Notes: generated from the sequence alone by a model not told the origin. A stretch of DNA of 22,791 nt from CAZBZG01 sp964496245 (GCA_964496245.1 CAZBZG010000041.1:1-22791), one strand, 5' to 3'. Numbered from the stretch's first letter, positions 1 through 7,198 are shown. A program made the numbers and translations.

Positions 1-493
1 CGCCCCGCCCGAGTTCCTCGAGGATCTCGTAGCCGCCGATGAGGTCGGGCACCGAATCGCGGTTGAGCACGGTCTCGAGGTGGGTCCGCTGACTGCCCGT
101 GATCCAGCCCCGCGCATGGAGGCGTCGGGGAAGGGTCATGTTTGCGTTCGGGCTCTCCATCAGCTCGGCCAGACATCGATCGGCCTGGTTGGCGGTGATC
201 AGCTCCTGCTCCTTGGCGAGCCGGAGGGCCAGAAGATCGCGGGGAGACGGGAGGTCGGTCCGCTCGAGTTCCTTGACCACGTTCCGCGTGTGCATGAAGG
301 CCGTGTCGTCGAAGGCCACGAGCATGTCGTCGTCGCCCGGTCCGACAATGGCCGAGCAGGGGGTCCAGGTGTCGTGGGTGGGGACCCAGACAGGGCTGTT
401 CGCATCCAGGCGCTTCTTCTCCAGGAGACCGCTGAGATCTTCTTCGGACACCGGCCCCTCCAGCCAGTTGTCCTGGAGATAGTAGATATCCAT
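1..493 (-). CDS. Ser/Thr protein kinase with N-terminal GYF_2-like domain (partial, C-terminus off the left edge)
   Basis: This frame is open from an ATG at 493-491 to the window edge, giving 164 residues. Residues 1-50 fit the GYF_2 pattern: aromatic IYY start, GPVSEEDL, then VWVPTHDTW. Residues about 85-145 are a charged helical segment (LALRLAKEQELITANQAD) of a kind seen as a linker before bacterial kinase domains. Residues 152-164 read IGGYEILEELGRG, which is the entry to a Hanks-type kinase fold with the start of the glycine-rich loop. The catalytic core lies outside the window, so activity cannot be judged. Start choice: a competing ATG at 510-508 has a GAGGAG at good spacing but opens a different, non-kinase frame, and that GAGGAG would sit at the predicted transcription start. 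The gene is divergent from the cimA unit. The kinase call is firm; the GYF_2 call is moderate. Confidence 0.85.
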   Translation of the reverse strand, partial: MDIYYLQDNWLEGPVSEEDLSGLLEKKRLDANSPVWVPTHDTWTPCSAIVGPGDDDMLVAFDDTAFMHTRNVVKELERTDLPSPRDLLALRLAKEQELITANQADRCLAELMESPNANMTLPRRLHARGWITGSQRTHLETVLNRDSVPDLIGGYEILEELGRG

Positions 494-526
494 GGGGGGT
501 CTCGCTGCATCTCGGGGTCTCCTCAA

Positions 527-554
527 AGCGTAGCAGGATTCGGACGAATGTCAA
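527..554 (-). promoter_or_regulatory. Sigma-70-type promoter for the kinase gene
   Basis: On the minus strand a perfect -35 TTGACA (554-549) is followed after 16 bp by TACGCT (532-527). Predicted transcription would begin near 520, about 27 nt before the ATG at 493. Confidence 0.5.
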
Positions 555-611
555 CCATTTCGCGGCCGCGGCAGCGCGGAGCGCGTGGCCGCCGAACGCC
601 CGAGGAAAGGC

Positions 612-639
612 TTGACAGATCCGCTTCCCGGCGTATAGT
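612..639 (+). promoter_or_regulatory. Sigma-70-type promoter for the leader peptide-cimA unit
   Basis: A perfect -35 TTGACA (612-617) and TATAGT (-10, 634-639) are separated by 16 bp. This is the best housekeeping promoter match in the window. Predicted start is near 646, just ahead of the AGGAG at 653-657. Confidence 0.7.
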
Positions 640-664
640 GGATGTATCTGCAAGGAGAGTCCGT

Positions 665-751
665 ATGGCGGACGGTCTACGGTGCACGCTTCGCGTACGA
701 ATTACGTGCCGGGTCCCGGCGGGGGACCTAGGGAGGGGGTTGTCCGGATAG
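665..751 (+). CDS. Putative 28-aa leader peptide upstream of cimA
   Basis: An ATG at 665 follows AGGAG (653-657) at a 7-nt spacing and lies about 20 nt downstream of a strong promoter. It encodes 28 residues ending at TAG 749-751. Seven residues are branched-chain. Four of them cluster between codons 5 and 13 and use CTA, CTT, GTA and ATT, while the neighbouring structural genes mostly use CTC/CTG, GTC/GTG and ATC. The ORF is followed by a hairpin with a T-tract and then cimA, the entry enzyme of isoleucine synthesis by the citramalate route. This is the layout of an attenuation leader. The same frame is open far upstream, so the absence of stops is not itself evidence. The role is inferred. 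Confidence 0.5.
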   Translation: MADGLRCTLRVRITCRVPAGDLGRGLSG

Positions 752-782
752 GGCCTTGCATGCATGTCGCTCTGCATCCCGC
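712..782 (+). promoter_or_regulatory. Candidate attenuator: early hairpin and competing antiterminator pairing
   Basis: GGTCCC (712-717) can pair with GGGACC (723-728) around a 5-nt loop inside the end of the leader ORF. The loop-side GCGGG (719-723) can instead pair with CCCGC (778-782), the left arm of the terminator hairpin. The two states are therefore partly exclusive. A ribosome stalled near the codons at 677-703 would block the early hairpin and favour the antiterminator; a ribosome reaching the stop would cover 719-723 and favour termination. The pairings are visible; the regulatory logic is inferred. Confidence 0.4.
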
Positions 783-808
783 TCCGGCCAACCGTGGGCG
801 GGTTTTTT
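778..808 (+). terminator. Rho-independent terminator (attenuator) before cimA
   Basis: CCCGC (778-782) pairs with GCGGG (798-802). An inner CGG/CCG (785-787 with 792-794) closes a CCAA loop, and six T's follow at 803-808. It lies between the leader ORF and cimA on the coding strand, so it would stop transcription before cimA unless prevented. Confidence 0.55.
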
Positions 809-871
809 CTTTGGTATTGATTGCTTCGGTCTCCATAATGGGGGCGCTTCAGATCCGGAAAGGAAGCACAG

Positions 872-2455
872 ATGAGCAAACGCATCGAACTCTACGATAC
901 GACCTTGCGCGATGGCTCGCAGGGCGAAGGTGTCAATTTCTCGCTGGCCGACAAGCTGCACATCACCGAGGCGCTGGACGGCCTGGGCGTGGACTACATC
1001 GAGGGCGGATGGCCGGGATCCAATCCCAAGGACATGGAGTACTTCAAGGCTGCGAGCAAGCTCAAACTCAAGCACGCCCGCGTGGCCGCGTTCGGATCGA
1101 CTCGCCACGCCAAGAACAAGCCCAGTCAGGACCCGAATCTCCGGCAACTGGTGGCGGCCAAGGTGCCCGTCATCACCATCTTCGGCAAGTCCTGGGACCT
1201 GCACGTAAGGGACGCGCTCCGGGTTTCGCTCGAGAAGAACTTGGAGATGATCGCCTCCTCGATCCAGTACGTGAAGCGCAAAGCCGAGACCGTGCTCTTC
1301 GATGCCGAGCACTTCTTCGACGGGTACAACGCCAACCCGGACTACGCGGTCAAAGGCCTGCACGCCGCGGCCGAGGCCGGTGCAGAGGCTCTGGTGCTCT
1401 GCGATACGAACGGCGGGAACCTGCCCTCCCGCATCGCCGAGGTAACGGCGCTCGTGGCCAAGGAATTTTCCGGCGTGCGGCTCGGGATCCATGCGCACAA
1501 CGACGCCGGCATGGCGGTGGCCAATTCGCTCGAGGCGGTACGGGCCGGGGCGACGCACGTCCAGGGTACGATCAACGGGTTTGGAGAGCGCACCGGGAAT
1601 GCCGACCTGGTCCAGATCATCCCGAACCTCGAGCTCAAGTTGGGGTGCCGGTGCATCGGCAAGCGCAATCTCCGGCATCTGACGAAGACCAGTCGGTACG
1701 TCTACGAGGTGGCCAACGTCCCCCTCCAGGATCACCAGCCGTTCGTGGGACGAAGCGCTTTTGCGCACAAGGGCGGGATCCACGTTTCGGCGGTCGCCCG
1801 GAACACCCAGACCTACGAGCACATCCAGCCCGAGTCCGTGGGCAATGAGCGGCGCGTCCTGGTAAGCGAGCTCTCGGGGCGCAGCAACATCCTGGCCCGG
1901 TCCAAGGTGGACATGCGCGAGCACCCGGACAAGATGAAGGAGGTGCTCAATCGCGTGATGGAACTCGAGAGGGACGGGTACGCATTCGAGAATGCTGAAG
2001 CGAGTTTCGATCTGCTGGTCCGCAAGATCATGGGGACCTACCGGCCGTCGTTCGAGCTTCTGGCCTTCCGGGTCATGAGCGAGATGCGCCCCGATGGCGA
2101 GACGATCTCCGAGGGGACGGTCAAGGTCCGCGTCGACGGCACCGAGCACCATACCGTGAGCGAAGGCGAGCACGGCCCCGTCAACGCGCTCGATCGGGCG
2201 CTGCGGAAGGCCTTGCTCCCCGCGTTCCCGCATCTCAAAGAGATGCATCTCGTGGATTACAAGGTGCACATCGTCAACGCACGGGCGGCGACCGAAGCGA
2301 AGGTCCGCGTGGTCATGGAATCGGTCGACGCCGGGGACGTCTGGGGCACGGTCGGCGTGTCCGAGAACATCATCGAAGCGAGCTGCCTGGCGCTCGTGGA
2401 TTCGGTTGAGTACTTCCTGATGAAGCGCGGCAGGCGGAAGCGGCGCAGGAAGTAG
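872..2455 (+). CDS. cimA: (R)-citramalate synthase CimA
   Basis: The 527-aa product matches the usual length of the citramalate synthase family. It condenses pyruvate with acetyl-CoA to citramalate, the threonine-independent entry to isoleucine synthesis in the cytoplasm. The HMGL-like barrel opens with YDTTLRDGSQGEGV (catalytic Arg13 and Asp14). It continues with YIEGGWPGSNPKD, which is more typical of CimA than of 2-isopropylmalate synthase, the metal-binding HAHND segment and GTINGFGERTGNADL. AHKGGIHVSAV follows, and the C-terminal roughly 130 residues fit a LeuA-type allosteric dimer domain, which suggests feedback control. The start is ATG 872 with AGGAAG at 861-866. A leader peptide and terminator lie upstream and valS follows 54 nt downstream. 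A homocitrate or isopropylmalate activity is the main alternative but less likely. Confidence 0.93.
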   Translation: MSKRIELYDTTLRDGSQGEGVNFSLADKLHITEALDGLGVDYIEGGWPGSNPKDMEYFKAASKLKLKHARVAAFGSTRHAKNKPSQDPNLRQLVAAKVPVITIFGKSWDLHVRDALRVSLEKNLEMIASSIQYVKRKAETVLFDAEHFFDGYNANPDYAVKGLHAAAEAGAEALVLCDTNGGNLPSRIAEVTALVAKEFSGVRLGIHAHNDAGMAVANSLEAVRAGATHVQGTINGFGERTGNADLVQIIPNLELKLGCRCIGKRNLRHLTKTSRYVYEVANVPLQDHQPFVGRSAFAHKGGIHVSAVARNTQTYEHIQPESVGNERRVLVSELSGRSNILARSKVDMREHPDKMKEVLNRVMELERDGYAFENAEASFDLLVRKIMGTYRPSFELLAFRVMSEMRPDGETISEGTVKVRVDGTEHHTVSEGEHGPVNALDRALRKALLPAFPHLKEMHLVDYKVHIVNARAATEAKVRVVMESVDAGDVWGTVGVSENIIEASCLALVDSVEYFLMKRGRRKRRRK

Positions 2456-2509
2456 CCGCGTGGCTTCGACAGCAATGCGAATCGGACACCTGGGAGGAGC
2501 GCAAGGCCC

Positions 2510-5272
2510 ATGAGCCCGAAAGACAAGCAGGAACTGGTCAAGCGCATGCCCAAGCAGTACGTCTCCGCCGAGGTGGAGGAGAAGTGGTATGCGGCCTGGG
2601 AGCAGTCGGGCGGTTTCCGCTCGGCGCCCGATCCGGACCGCAAGCCCTACACCATCGTGATCCCGCCGCCGAACGTGACCGGCGTACTCCACATGGGCCA
2701 TGCGCTCAATCTCACCCTGCAGGACATCCTCATCCGCGCGGCGCGCATGCGCGGCCGGGAGACGCTCTGGGTGCCGGGCACCGACCATGCGGGCATCGCC
2801 ACGCAGAACGTGGTGGAGCGGGCCCTCGAAGAAGAGGGCAACCACCGAGATGACTTGGGCCGCGAGGCCTTCGTGAACCGCGTCTGGGAGTGGAAGCAGC
2901 AGTACGGGGCCAGGATCATCCAGCAGATCAAGAGCCTCGGCGCGTCCTGCGACTGGACCCGGACGCGCTTCACCATGGACGAGGGCTTGAGCCGGGCCGT
3001 GCGGGAGGTGTTTCTCCGCCTGTATCACGAGGGCCTGATCTACCGCGGCCGCCGGCTGATCAACTGGTGCGTGCGCTGTCACACGGCCCTGGCCGACGAC
3101 GAGATCGAACACGAAGACAAGCCCGGCCACCTCTGGTACCTGCGCTATCCGGTCAAGGGCAAGCGCCGGCACGTGGTCGTGGCCACCACGCGGCCGGAGA
3201 CCATGCTGGGCGACACGGCCGTGGCCGTACATCCGGAGGATGAGCGGTATCGCGATCTCGTGGGGCAGACCGTGATTCTGCCCGTCATGGAACGGGAACT
3301 CCCGGTCGTGGCCGATGCGTTCGTGGATCCGGCGTTCGGCACGGGCGTGGTCAAGGTGACGCCAGGGCACGATTCCAACGACTACGAGTGCGGCCTGCGC
3401 CACGACCTCCCGCAGATCACGGTGATCGGCGAGGACGGCAAGATGACCGAGGACGCCGGCAAATTCGCCGGTCTGGACCGATTTCGCTGCCGGGAGAAGC
3501 TCCTCGATGAGCTCGAGGGCGCCAAGCTGGTGGAGAAGACCGAGGAACACACGCACGCGGTGGGGCACTGCTACCGGTGTGACTCGATCGTCGAGCCCTA
3601 CCTCTCGGAGCAGTGGTTCGTGCGCATGAAGCCCCTGGCCGAGAAGGCCATGGCAGCGACCAAGGAGGGGCACGTCGCGTTCCACCCGGGCCGGTGGGAA
3701 CGTGTCTACCTGGCCTGGCTCGAGAACGTGCGCGACTGGTGCATCTCCCGACAGATCTGGTGGGGCCACCGGATCCCCGTCTGGTACCACAAGGAGACCG
3801 GCGAGCCGATCGTGCCCGCGCCCGGCGCACCCGACCCCGATACCACGGGCGCCTACCCGCCGGATGCGCTGGAACGCGATCCCGACGTGCTCGACACTTG
3901 GTTCAGCTCGGCGCTCTGGCCGTTCAGCACGCTGGGCTGGCCGGAGGAGACGCCCGAGCTCGACTACTACTACCCGACCGACGTGCTCGTGACCGACCGT
4001 GGCATCATCTATTTCTGGGTGGCGCGCATGGTCATGATGGGCCTGCAGTTCATGGGCAAGGCCCCGTTCGGGCACGTCTACATCCACGGCACCATCCTGG
4101 ACGAGCACGGGGCCAAGATGTCCAAGAGCCGGGGCAACGGCATCGATCCGCTGGTCATGATCCAGGGCGGCGAGCAGGAGCGCTTCGGCAAGACCTTCTC
4201 CTACGAAGGCTTCGGCTCGGATGCCGTGCGCTACACCCTGTGCCGGCTGACGACCGAAGGGCAGGATATCCGGCTCAGTCCGACGCGCTTCGAGATGGGA
4301 CGGAACTTCATCAACAAGGTCTGGAACGCCAGCCGCTTCGTGTTCATGAACTTGGCCGCGGTCGATCTGGACGGGTCCGGCGTGCGGCAGGACGAACTGC
4401 AGTTCGAGGACCGCTGGATCCTCTCGCGGCTGACCGCCGTCATCCACGAGATGACGGAAACCCTCGATCGCTTCAAGTACAGCGACTTCGCTTCCGTGAT
4501 TTACGATTTCACGTGGCGGGACTACTGCGACTGGTACGTGGAGATGGTCAAGGGCCGGTTGCGGGAAGGCGGCCGGGATGCGCAGGTCGCGGGCACGGTG
4601 CTCGCCTGGGCGCTTGACCAGATCGTGCGGTTGCTCCACCCGATCGCACCGTTCTTCACCGAGGAGATCTGGTCCCTGTTGGGCCAGCTGGCGCCGCGGC
4701 GCGGGTTGACGGTCGACGCTCCGTTGCCGGCGGAGATGCTGATCCGCGCCGCCTGGCCGGAAGCCGACCCGGCGCTGCGCGACGAATCGGTCGAACTCAC
4801 CATGCGGCGGGTGCAGGACGTGGTGCGCGCCATCCGCAACATCCGCGCCAAGTTCAATCTTTCGCCCAAGGCGCAGGTCATGGCCGTGGTGAGCGCTGCC
4901 GAAGCCGACTATGCCTCGCAGCTGGAAGAGCGCAGGGACCTGATCGGTTCACAGGCAGGGGCCGAGGAGGTGCAGGTCGGCTGCGGTCTCGCGAAGCCCG
5001 CGCAGGCCGCGACCGAGGTGCTCGAAGGCGCCCAGGTCTACGTGCCCCTGTCCGGCCTCATGGACGTGGAGAAGGAGTGCAAGCGCGTGGCGCGGGAGCT
5101 CGCCAAGAAGGAAAAGGCGGTCGGCGGGGTCAACGCCAAGCTCCAGAACCAGGAGTTCCTCGCCAAGGCGCCCAAGGAGGTGGTGGCGCGCGACGAGGCG
5201 CGCAAGGAGGAGCTCATGCGCCAGATCCAGGAACTGCGCGAACTCGCCGACAGCCTGGCGGCAGAGGCGTAG
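2510..5272 (+). CDS. valS: Valine--tRNA ligase
   Basis: The 920-aa product is a class I aminoacyl-tRNA synthetase that charges tRNA-Val. PPPNVTGVLHMGH holds the HIGH motif (HMGH, residues 61-64) and KMSKS is at 536-540. Between them lies the CP1 editing domain with TTRPETMLGDTAVAVHP and GTGVVKVTPGHDSNDYE, which removes mischarged threonine. WISRQ-type and CxxC-like elements of the core are present (DWCISRQIWWGH). The last 70 residues form a charged coiled coil (MDVEKECKRVARELAKKEK), the tRNA-binding arm characteristic of ValRS rather than IleRS or LeuRS. GGGAGGAG at 2492-2499 precedes the ATG. It follows cimA by 54 nt in the same direction and probably shares its transcript, so the cimA leader could also affect valine charging. 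The length is normal and no key residue is missing. Confidence 0.97.
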   Translation: MSPKDKQELVKRMPKQYVSAEVEEKWYAAWEQSGGFRSAPDPDRKPYTIVIPPPNVTGVLHMGHALNLTLQDILIRAARMRGRETLWVPGTDHAGIATQNVVERALEEEGNHRDDLGREAFVNRVWEWKQQYGARIIQQIKSLGASCDWTRTRFTMDEGLSRAVREVFLRLYHEGLIYRGRRLINWCVRCHTALADDEIEHEDKPGHLWYLRYPVKGKRRHVVVATTRPETMLGDTAVAVHPEDERYRDLVGQTVILPVMERELPVVADAFVDPAFGTGVVKVTPGHDSNDYECGLRHDLPQITVIGEDGKMTEDAGKFAGLDRFRCREKLLDELEGAKLVEKTEEHTHAVGHCYRCDSIVEPYLSEQWFVRMKPLAEKAMAATKEGHVAFHPGRWERVYLAWLENVRDWCISRQIWWGHRIPVWYHKETGEPIVPAPGAPDPDTTGAYPPDALERDPDVLDTWFSSALWPFSTLGWPEETPELDYYYPTDVLVTDRGIIYFWVARMVMMGLQFMGKAPFGHVYIHGTILDEHGAKMSKSRGNGIDPLVMIQGGEQERFGKTFSYEGFGSDAVRYTLCRLTTEGQDIRLSPTRFEMGRNFINKVWNASRFVFMNLAAVDLDGSGVRQDELQFEDRWILSRLTAVIHEMTETLDRFKYSDFASVIYDFTWRDYCDWYVEMVKGRLREGGRDAQVAGTVLAWALDQIVRLLHPIAPFFTEEIWSLLGQLAPRRGLTVDAPLPAEMLIRAAWPEADPALRDESVELTMRRVQDVVRAIRNIRAKFNLSPKAQVMAVVSAAEADYASQLEERRDLIGSQAGAEEVQVGCGLAKPAQAATEVLEGAQVYVPLSGLMDVEKECKRVARELAKKEKAVGGVNAKLQNQEFLAKAPKEVVARDEARKEELMRQIQELRELADSLAAEA

Positions 5273-5282
5273 GGCGAGGCGA

Positions 5283-6008
5283 TCAACCCTCTCGGTTCCC
5301 CACCACGCCCATGGCCTCTTGCAGCGTGAACGCGCCTTCGTACAGGGCGCGTCCGCTGATGATGCCGAAGAGCGGGAGGCCGGCCAGCGCCCGGATGTCG
5401 TCGAGCGTGGAGACCCCGCCCGAGGCGATGATGGGGATCGTTGTGAGTTTCGTGGCCCGCTGCAGGGCCGGCACGTTGGGGCCGGTCAGTGCGCCGTCGC
5501 GACTGATGTCCGTGTAGATGACCGCGCCGATGCGGTCGGCCGGCAGACGCTTGAGGAAGTCCTCGGCCGTCTGCGCCGTGGTCTCGGTCCATCCCTTGAC
5601 CGCTACGTACCCGTCCCGTGCGTCCACGCCCACATGGATGCGCCCCGGCAGAGCAGCTGCCAGGGTCTCGAGAAATGACCGGCTCTCCAGCGCCTTGGTG
5701 CCGACCACCACGCGCGCCACGCCCGCGGCGATGAGCCGCTCGGCCTTTTCGAGCGACCGGACGCCGCCGCCCACCTGGACCGGGATGTCCACGGCTTGTG
5801 CGATCTCGCGAATGCGCGGCTCGTTCTCGCTCGTGCCGTCAAAGGCGGCGTCCAGATCCACCACATGCAGCCAGGTGGCGCCCTGCTCGGCCCAGTGCCG
5901 GGCCGCGTCTGCGGGCGAGTCGCCATACACGGTCTCGCGGTCGCGCGCGCCCTGCAGAAGCCGAACCACCTTGCCTTCCTTGATGTCCACAGCAGGCATG
6001 ATGTGCAT
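5283..6008 (-). CDS. hisA: HisA, phosphoribosylformimino-AICAR ribotide isomerase
   Basis: From ATG 6008 the product is 241 aa, the normal HisA size. It catalyses the fourth step of histidine synthesis, the isomerisation of ProFAR to PRFAR, in the cytoplasm. The TIM-barrel signatures are visible: MPAVDIKEGKVVRL with catalytic Asp8, VQVGGGVRS, VGVDARDG (Asp129), YTDISRDGALTGPN with the second catalytic Asp167, and IIASGGVSTLDD binding phosphate. These fit HisA better than HisF. The frame is open to 6140, but residues before MHIMPAVDI do not match the family, and GAGG (6020-6017) sits 8 nt before ATG 6008. The gene is convergent with valS with only 10 bp between the stops. No other his gene is visible nearby. 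Confidence 0.94.
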   Translation of the reverse strand: MHIMPAVDIKEGKVVRLLQGARDRETVYGDSPADAARHWAEQGATWLHVVDLDAAFDGTSENEPRIREIAQAVDIPVQVGGGVRSLEKAERLIAAGVARVVVGTKALESRSFLETLAAALPGRIHVGVDARDGYVAVKGWTETTAQTAEDFLKRLPADRIGAVIYTDISRDGALTGPNVPALQRATKLTTIPIIASGGVSTLDDIRALAGLPLFGIISGRALYEGAFTLQEAMGVVGNREG

Positions 6009-6065
6009 GGCGAAGGCCTCGCGCTGTGCCGCCGGACAGCCGGAGCGACTGGCGTGCTTGTTTGC

Positions 6066-6094
6066 AGTGTAGCGATGCGCCCAGCTCTGAACAA
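6066..6094 (-). promoter_or_regulatory. Possible sigma-70-type promoter for hisA
   Basis: On the minus strand TTGTTC (6094-6089) is followed after 17 bp by TACACT (6071-6066). Predicted start is near 6059, about 50 nt before the hisA ATG. The hexamers are only moderate matches. Confidence 0.35.
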
Positions 6095-6197
6095 CTGAAA
6101 ACCAGACGCCACATGGCGTGGCGGTCAGATTGTTACACATGGCCCTGGGGATTCCACCACACCTTTACAAGCGCGGGAGAAAACCCAACACGCGGTC

Positions 6198-6254
6198 GCA
6201 CGGAGGGACCTCCTAACAAGTTGGCAGGGAGCGGGTTGCGAAACCCGTCCGTGC
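6198..6254 (+). repeat. Nested inverted repeats with three-way-junction potential
   Basis: An outer 7-bp stem GCACGGA (6198-6204) / TCCGTGC (6248-6254) encloses two inner hairpins. The first pairs CTCC (6210-6213) with GGAG (6228-6231) around a near-palindromic CCTAACAAGTTGG core. The second is CGGGTT (6232-6237) / AACCCG (6242-6247) capped by GCGA, a GNRA tetraloop. The segment lies in the intergenic region upstream of a sigma-54-like promoter. It could be a structured RNA or cis element, or a set of protein-binding palindromes (upstream activator site). It does not match a riboswitch class I know. Confidence 0.4.
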
Positions 6255-6261
6255 GGCTGAT

Positions 6262-6278
6262 CTGGCACACGGCTTGCA
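6262..6278 (+). promoter_or_regulatory. Sigma-54 (RpoN) type -24/-12 promoter
   Basis: CTGGCACACGGCTTGCA matches the consensus YTGGCACG-N4-TTGCW at all but one of the defined positions. The invariant GG (6264-6265) and GC (6276-6277) are separated by exactly 10 bp. It lies in a non-coding stretch, points toward the small gene at 6392, and predicts a start near 6289 with a leader of roughly 100 nt. No enhancer-binding activator gene is in the window. Confidence 0.55.
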
Positions 6279-6391
6279 GGGCATGCGTCAGACCTAACGG
6301 AGCCGGGTGGCGTGGGTGACCGCCTAGGGAAGCACAGAGGAAGCCGCTCCAGGCCGAGAATCGTGGTCAGCCAATGCTGGGAGGGCCCGCA

Positions 6392-6823
6392 ATGACGGTA
6401 CGCGGAGGAATCAAGATCTTCATCAGTCTTCTGGGCGTGTGCTTGATGGTGGCGCTGTGGCATTCGGGAGCCACGCTGGACGGGCGTGGCGGATGGTATC
6501 TCCTGGGGATGCTCATGGCCGTGAGCGGAGCGCTCCCGCGCGAGGTGGCCGTGGGCGCGGCGGTCTGTTGTGTGGTGCTGCTCGGCAATGGGGCTTTCCG
6601 TCCCGAGACCTCTCTTTTCGGCCTCACCTGGGTGCACGGATTGTTCTGCGCGGGGCTCGCGGTGGGCAACTACCTGCTGGCCCAAGAGAGCGAGGTGCGG
6701 GTACTGCGCTGTGTGGCTTGCTACTGGCGCGGGCCGTCGACCAAGGTCCGTTTCGGCCACTGTCCCAAGTGCGGGAGCCACAAGCTGAAGGACGAGAACC
6801 GGACCGTGATCATTCACGCGTGA
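6392..6823 (+). CDS. Small integral membrane protein with C-terminal zinc ribbon, unknown function
   Basis: I do not recognise a named family. The 143-aa product has about four hydrophobic segments (residues roughly 7-24, 35-48, 52-67 and 77-97), then a soluble tail. In the tail, RCVAC (Cys107, Cys110) and HCPKC (Cys124, Cys127) form a CxxC-N13-CxxC zinc-ribbon or rubredoxin-like knuckle, presumably cytoplasmic. Start choice: ATG 6392 has GGGAGGG at 6379-6385 with 6-nt spacing. An in-frame ATG at 6374 lies upstream of that Shine-Dalgarno and is disfavoured. The gene stands alone between divergent hisA and the export unit and is preceded by the sigma-54-like element, so it may be conditionally expressed. 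Reality of the gene is fairly sure; its role is unknown. Confidence 0.75.
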   Translation: MTVRGGIKIFISLLGVCLMVALWHSGATLDGRGGWYLLGMLMAVSGALPREVAVGAAVCCVVLLGNGAFRPETSLFGLTWVHGLFCAGLAVGNYLLAQESEVRVLRCVACYWRGPSTKVRFGHCPKCGSHKLKDENRTVIIHA

Positions 6824-6867
6824 ACGCGCGTGCGTGCCGGGCAGAGGGCCGGCCGGGAGGGAACGCC

Positions 6868-6884
6868 AAGCGGATACGCTTTTT
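6868..6884 (+). terminator. Weak candidate intrinsic terminator after the zinc-ribbon gene
   Basis: AAGCG (6868-6872) pairs with CGCTT (6877-6881) around GATA, followed by TTT. The stem is only 5 bp. A second small hairpin, CTGC/GCAG (6885-6896), follows directly. Confidence 0.3.
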
Positions 6885-6956
6885 CTGCGTTCGCAGATTT
6901 GCATAGAGAACGCGCGCGTGCAGGAGGGGACGGTGCTCCCGGGACCCGTTGGCTGG

Positions 6957-6985
6957 GGAGGGCGGAGCGGATGGCTCCGCCCTCC
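6957..6985. repeat. Perfect 12-bp inverted repeat in the 6824-7198 intergenic region
   Basis: GGAGGGCGGAGC (6957-6968) and GCTCCGCCCTCC (6974-6985) flank a 5-nt loop. No T-tract follows, so it is not a classical terminator, although it could block transcript decay or act with Rho. Apart from this, the weak terminator at 6868 and the promoter at 7107, I see no gene in the 375-bp stretch 6824-7198. Confidence 0.6.
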
Positions 6986-7106
6986 GTCTATGAGACGCAT
7001 GCCGTACGTCCTGTCCGCTGCATGGCGGCACGCGCGAATGATTTCCCCTGCACGCCGTACGCGGCAGCCAGGGCGCGGGCCTTCCCCGTTTGCGGTTCGC
7101 CGCGGC

Positions 7107-7135
7107 TTGCGCCGAATGCAGGTGCCTGCTAGAAT
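7107..7135 (+). promoter_or_regulatory. Sigma-70-type promoter for the export operon
   Basis: TTGCGC (7107-7112) and TAGAAT (7130-7135) are 17 bp apart, and the -10 is extended by an upstream TG (TGCTAGAAT). Predicted start is near 7142, about 57 nt before the GTG at 7199. Confidence 0.5.
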
Positions 7136-7198
7136 GCGTCCCTCTTCCGGTCGTGTTGGACGTTGCGGAGAGCGAACCCGCGGGCTAGAGGGCGTGCT

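Noticed and set aside
199..510. Minus-strand ORF from ATG 510 with a well-placed GAGGAG
   Set aside because: It overlaps the kinase N-terminus in another frame, is arginine/proline/serine-rich with no motif, and its Shine-Dalgarno would lie at the predicted transcription start.
851..866. CAGATCCGGAAAGGAAGC resembles the conserved domain IV loop of SRP (4.5S) RNA
   Set aside because: The loop between TCC and GGA is five bases, not GGAA, and the flanking asymmetric-loop pairing is missing. The purines also serve as the cimA ribosome-binding site.
640..871. T-box riboswitch upstream of cimA-valS
   Set aside because: I find no T-box core (AGGGTGG-N-ACCGCG-like) and the leader is short; a peptide-type attenuator fits better.
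728..4639. Very long open frame of about 1300 codons on the minus strand opposite cimA and valS
   Set aside because: It lies antisense to two clear enzymes, has no family motifs and follows from GC-rich codon bias. The similar 1060-codon minus frame at 10468-13662 is rejected for the same reason.
6228..6262. Group II intron domain V-like hairpin
   Set aside because: The tetraloop stem is directly followed by an unpaired segment, the catalytic-triad context and length are wrong, and no intron protein is present.
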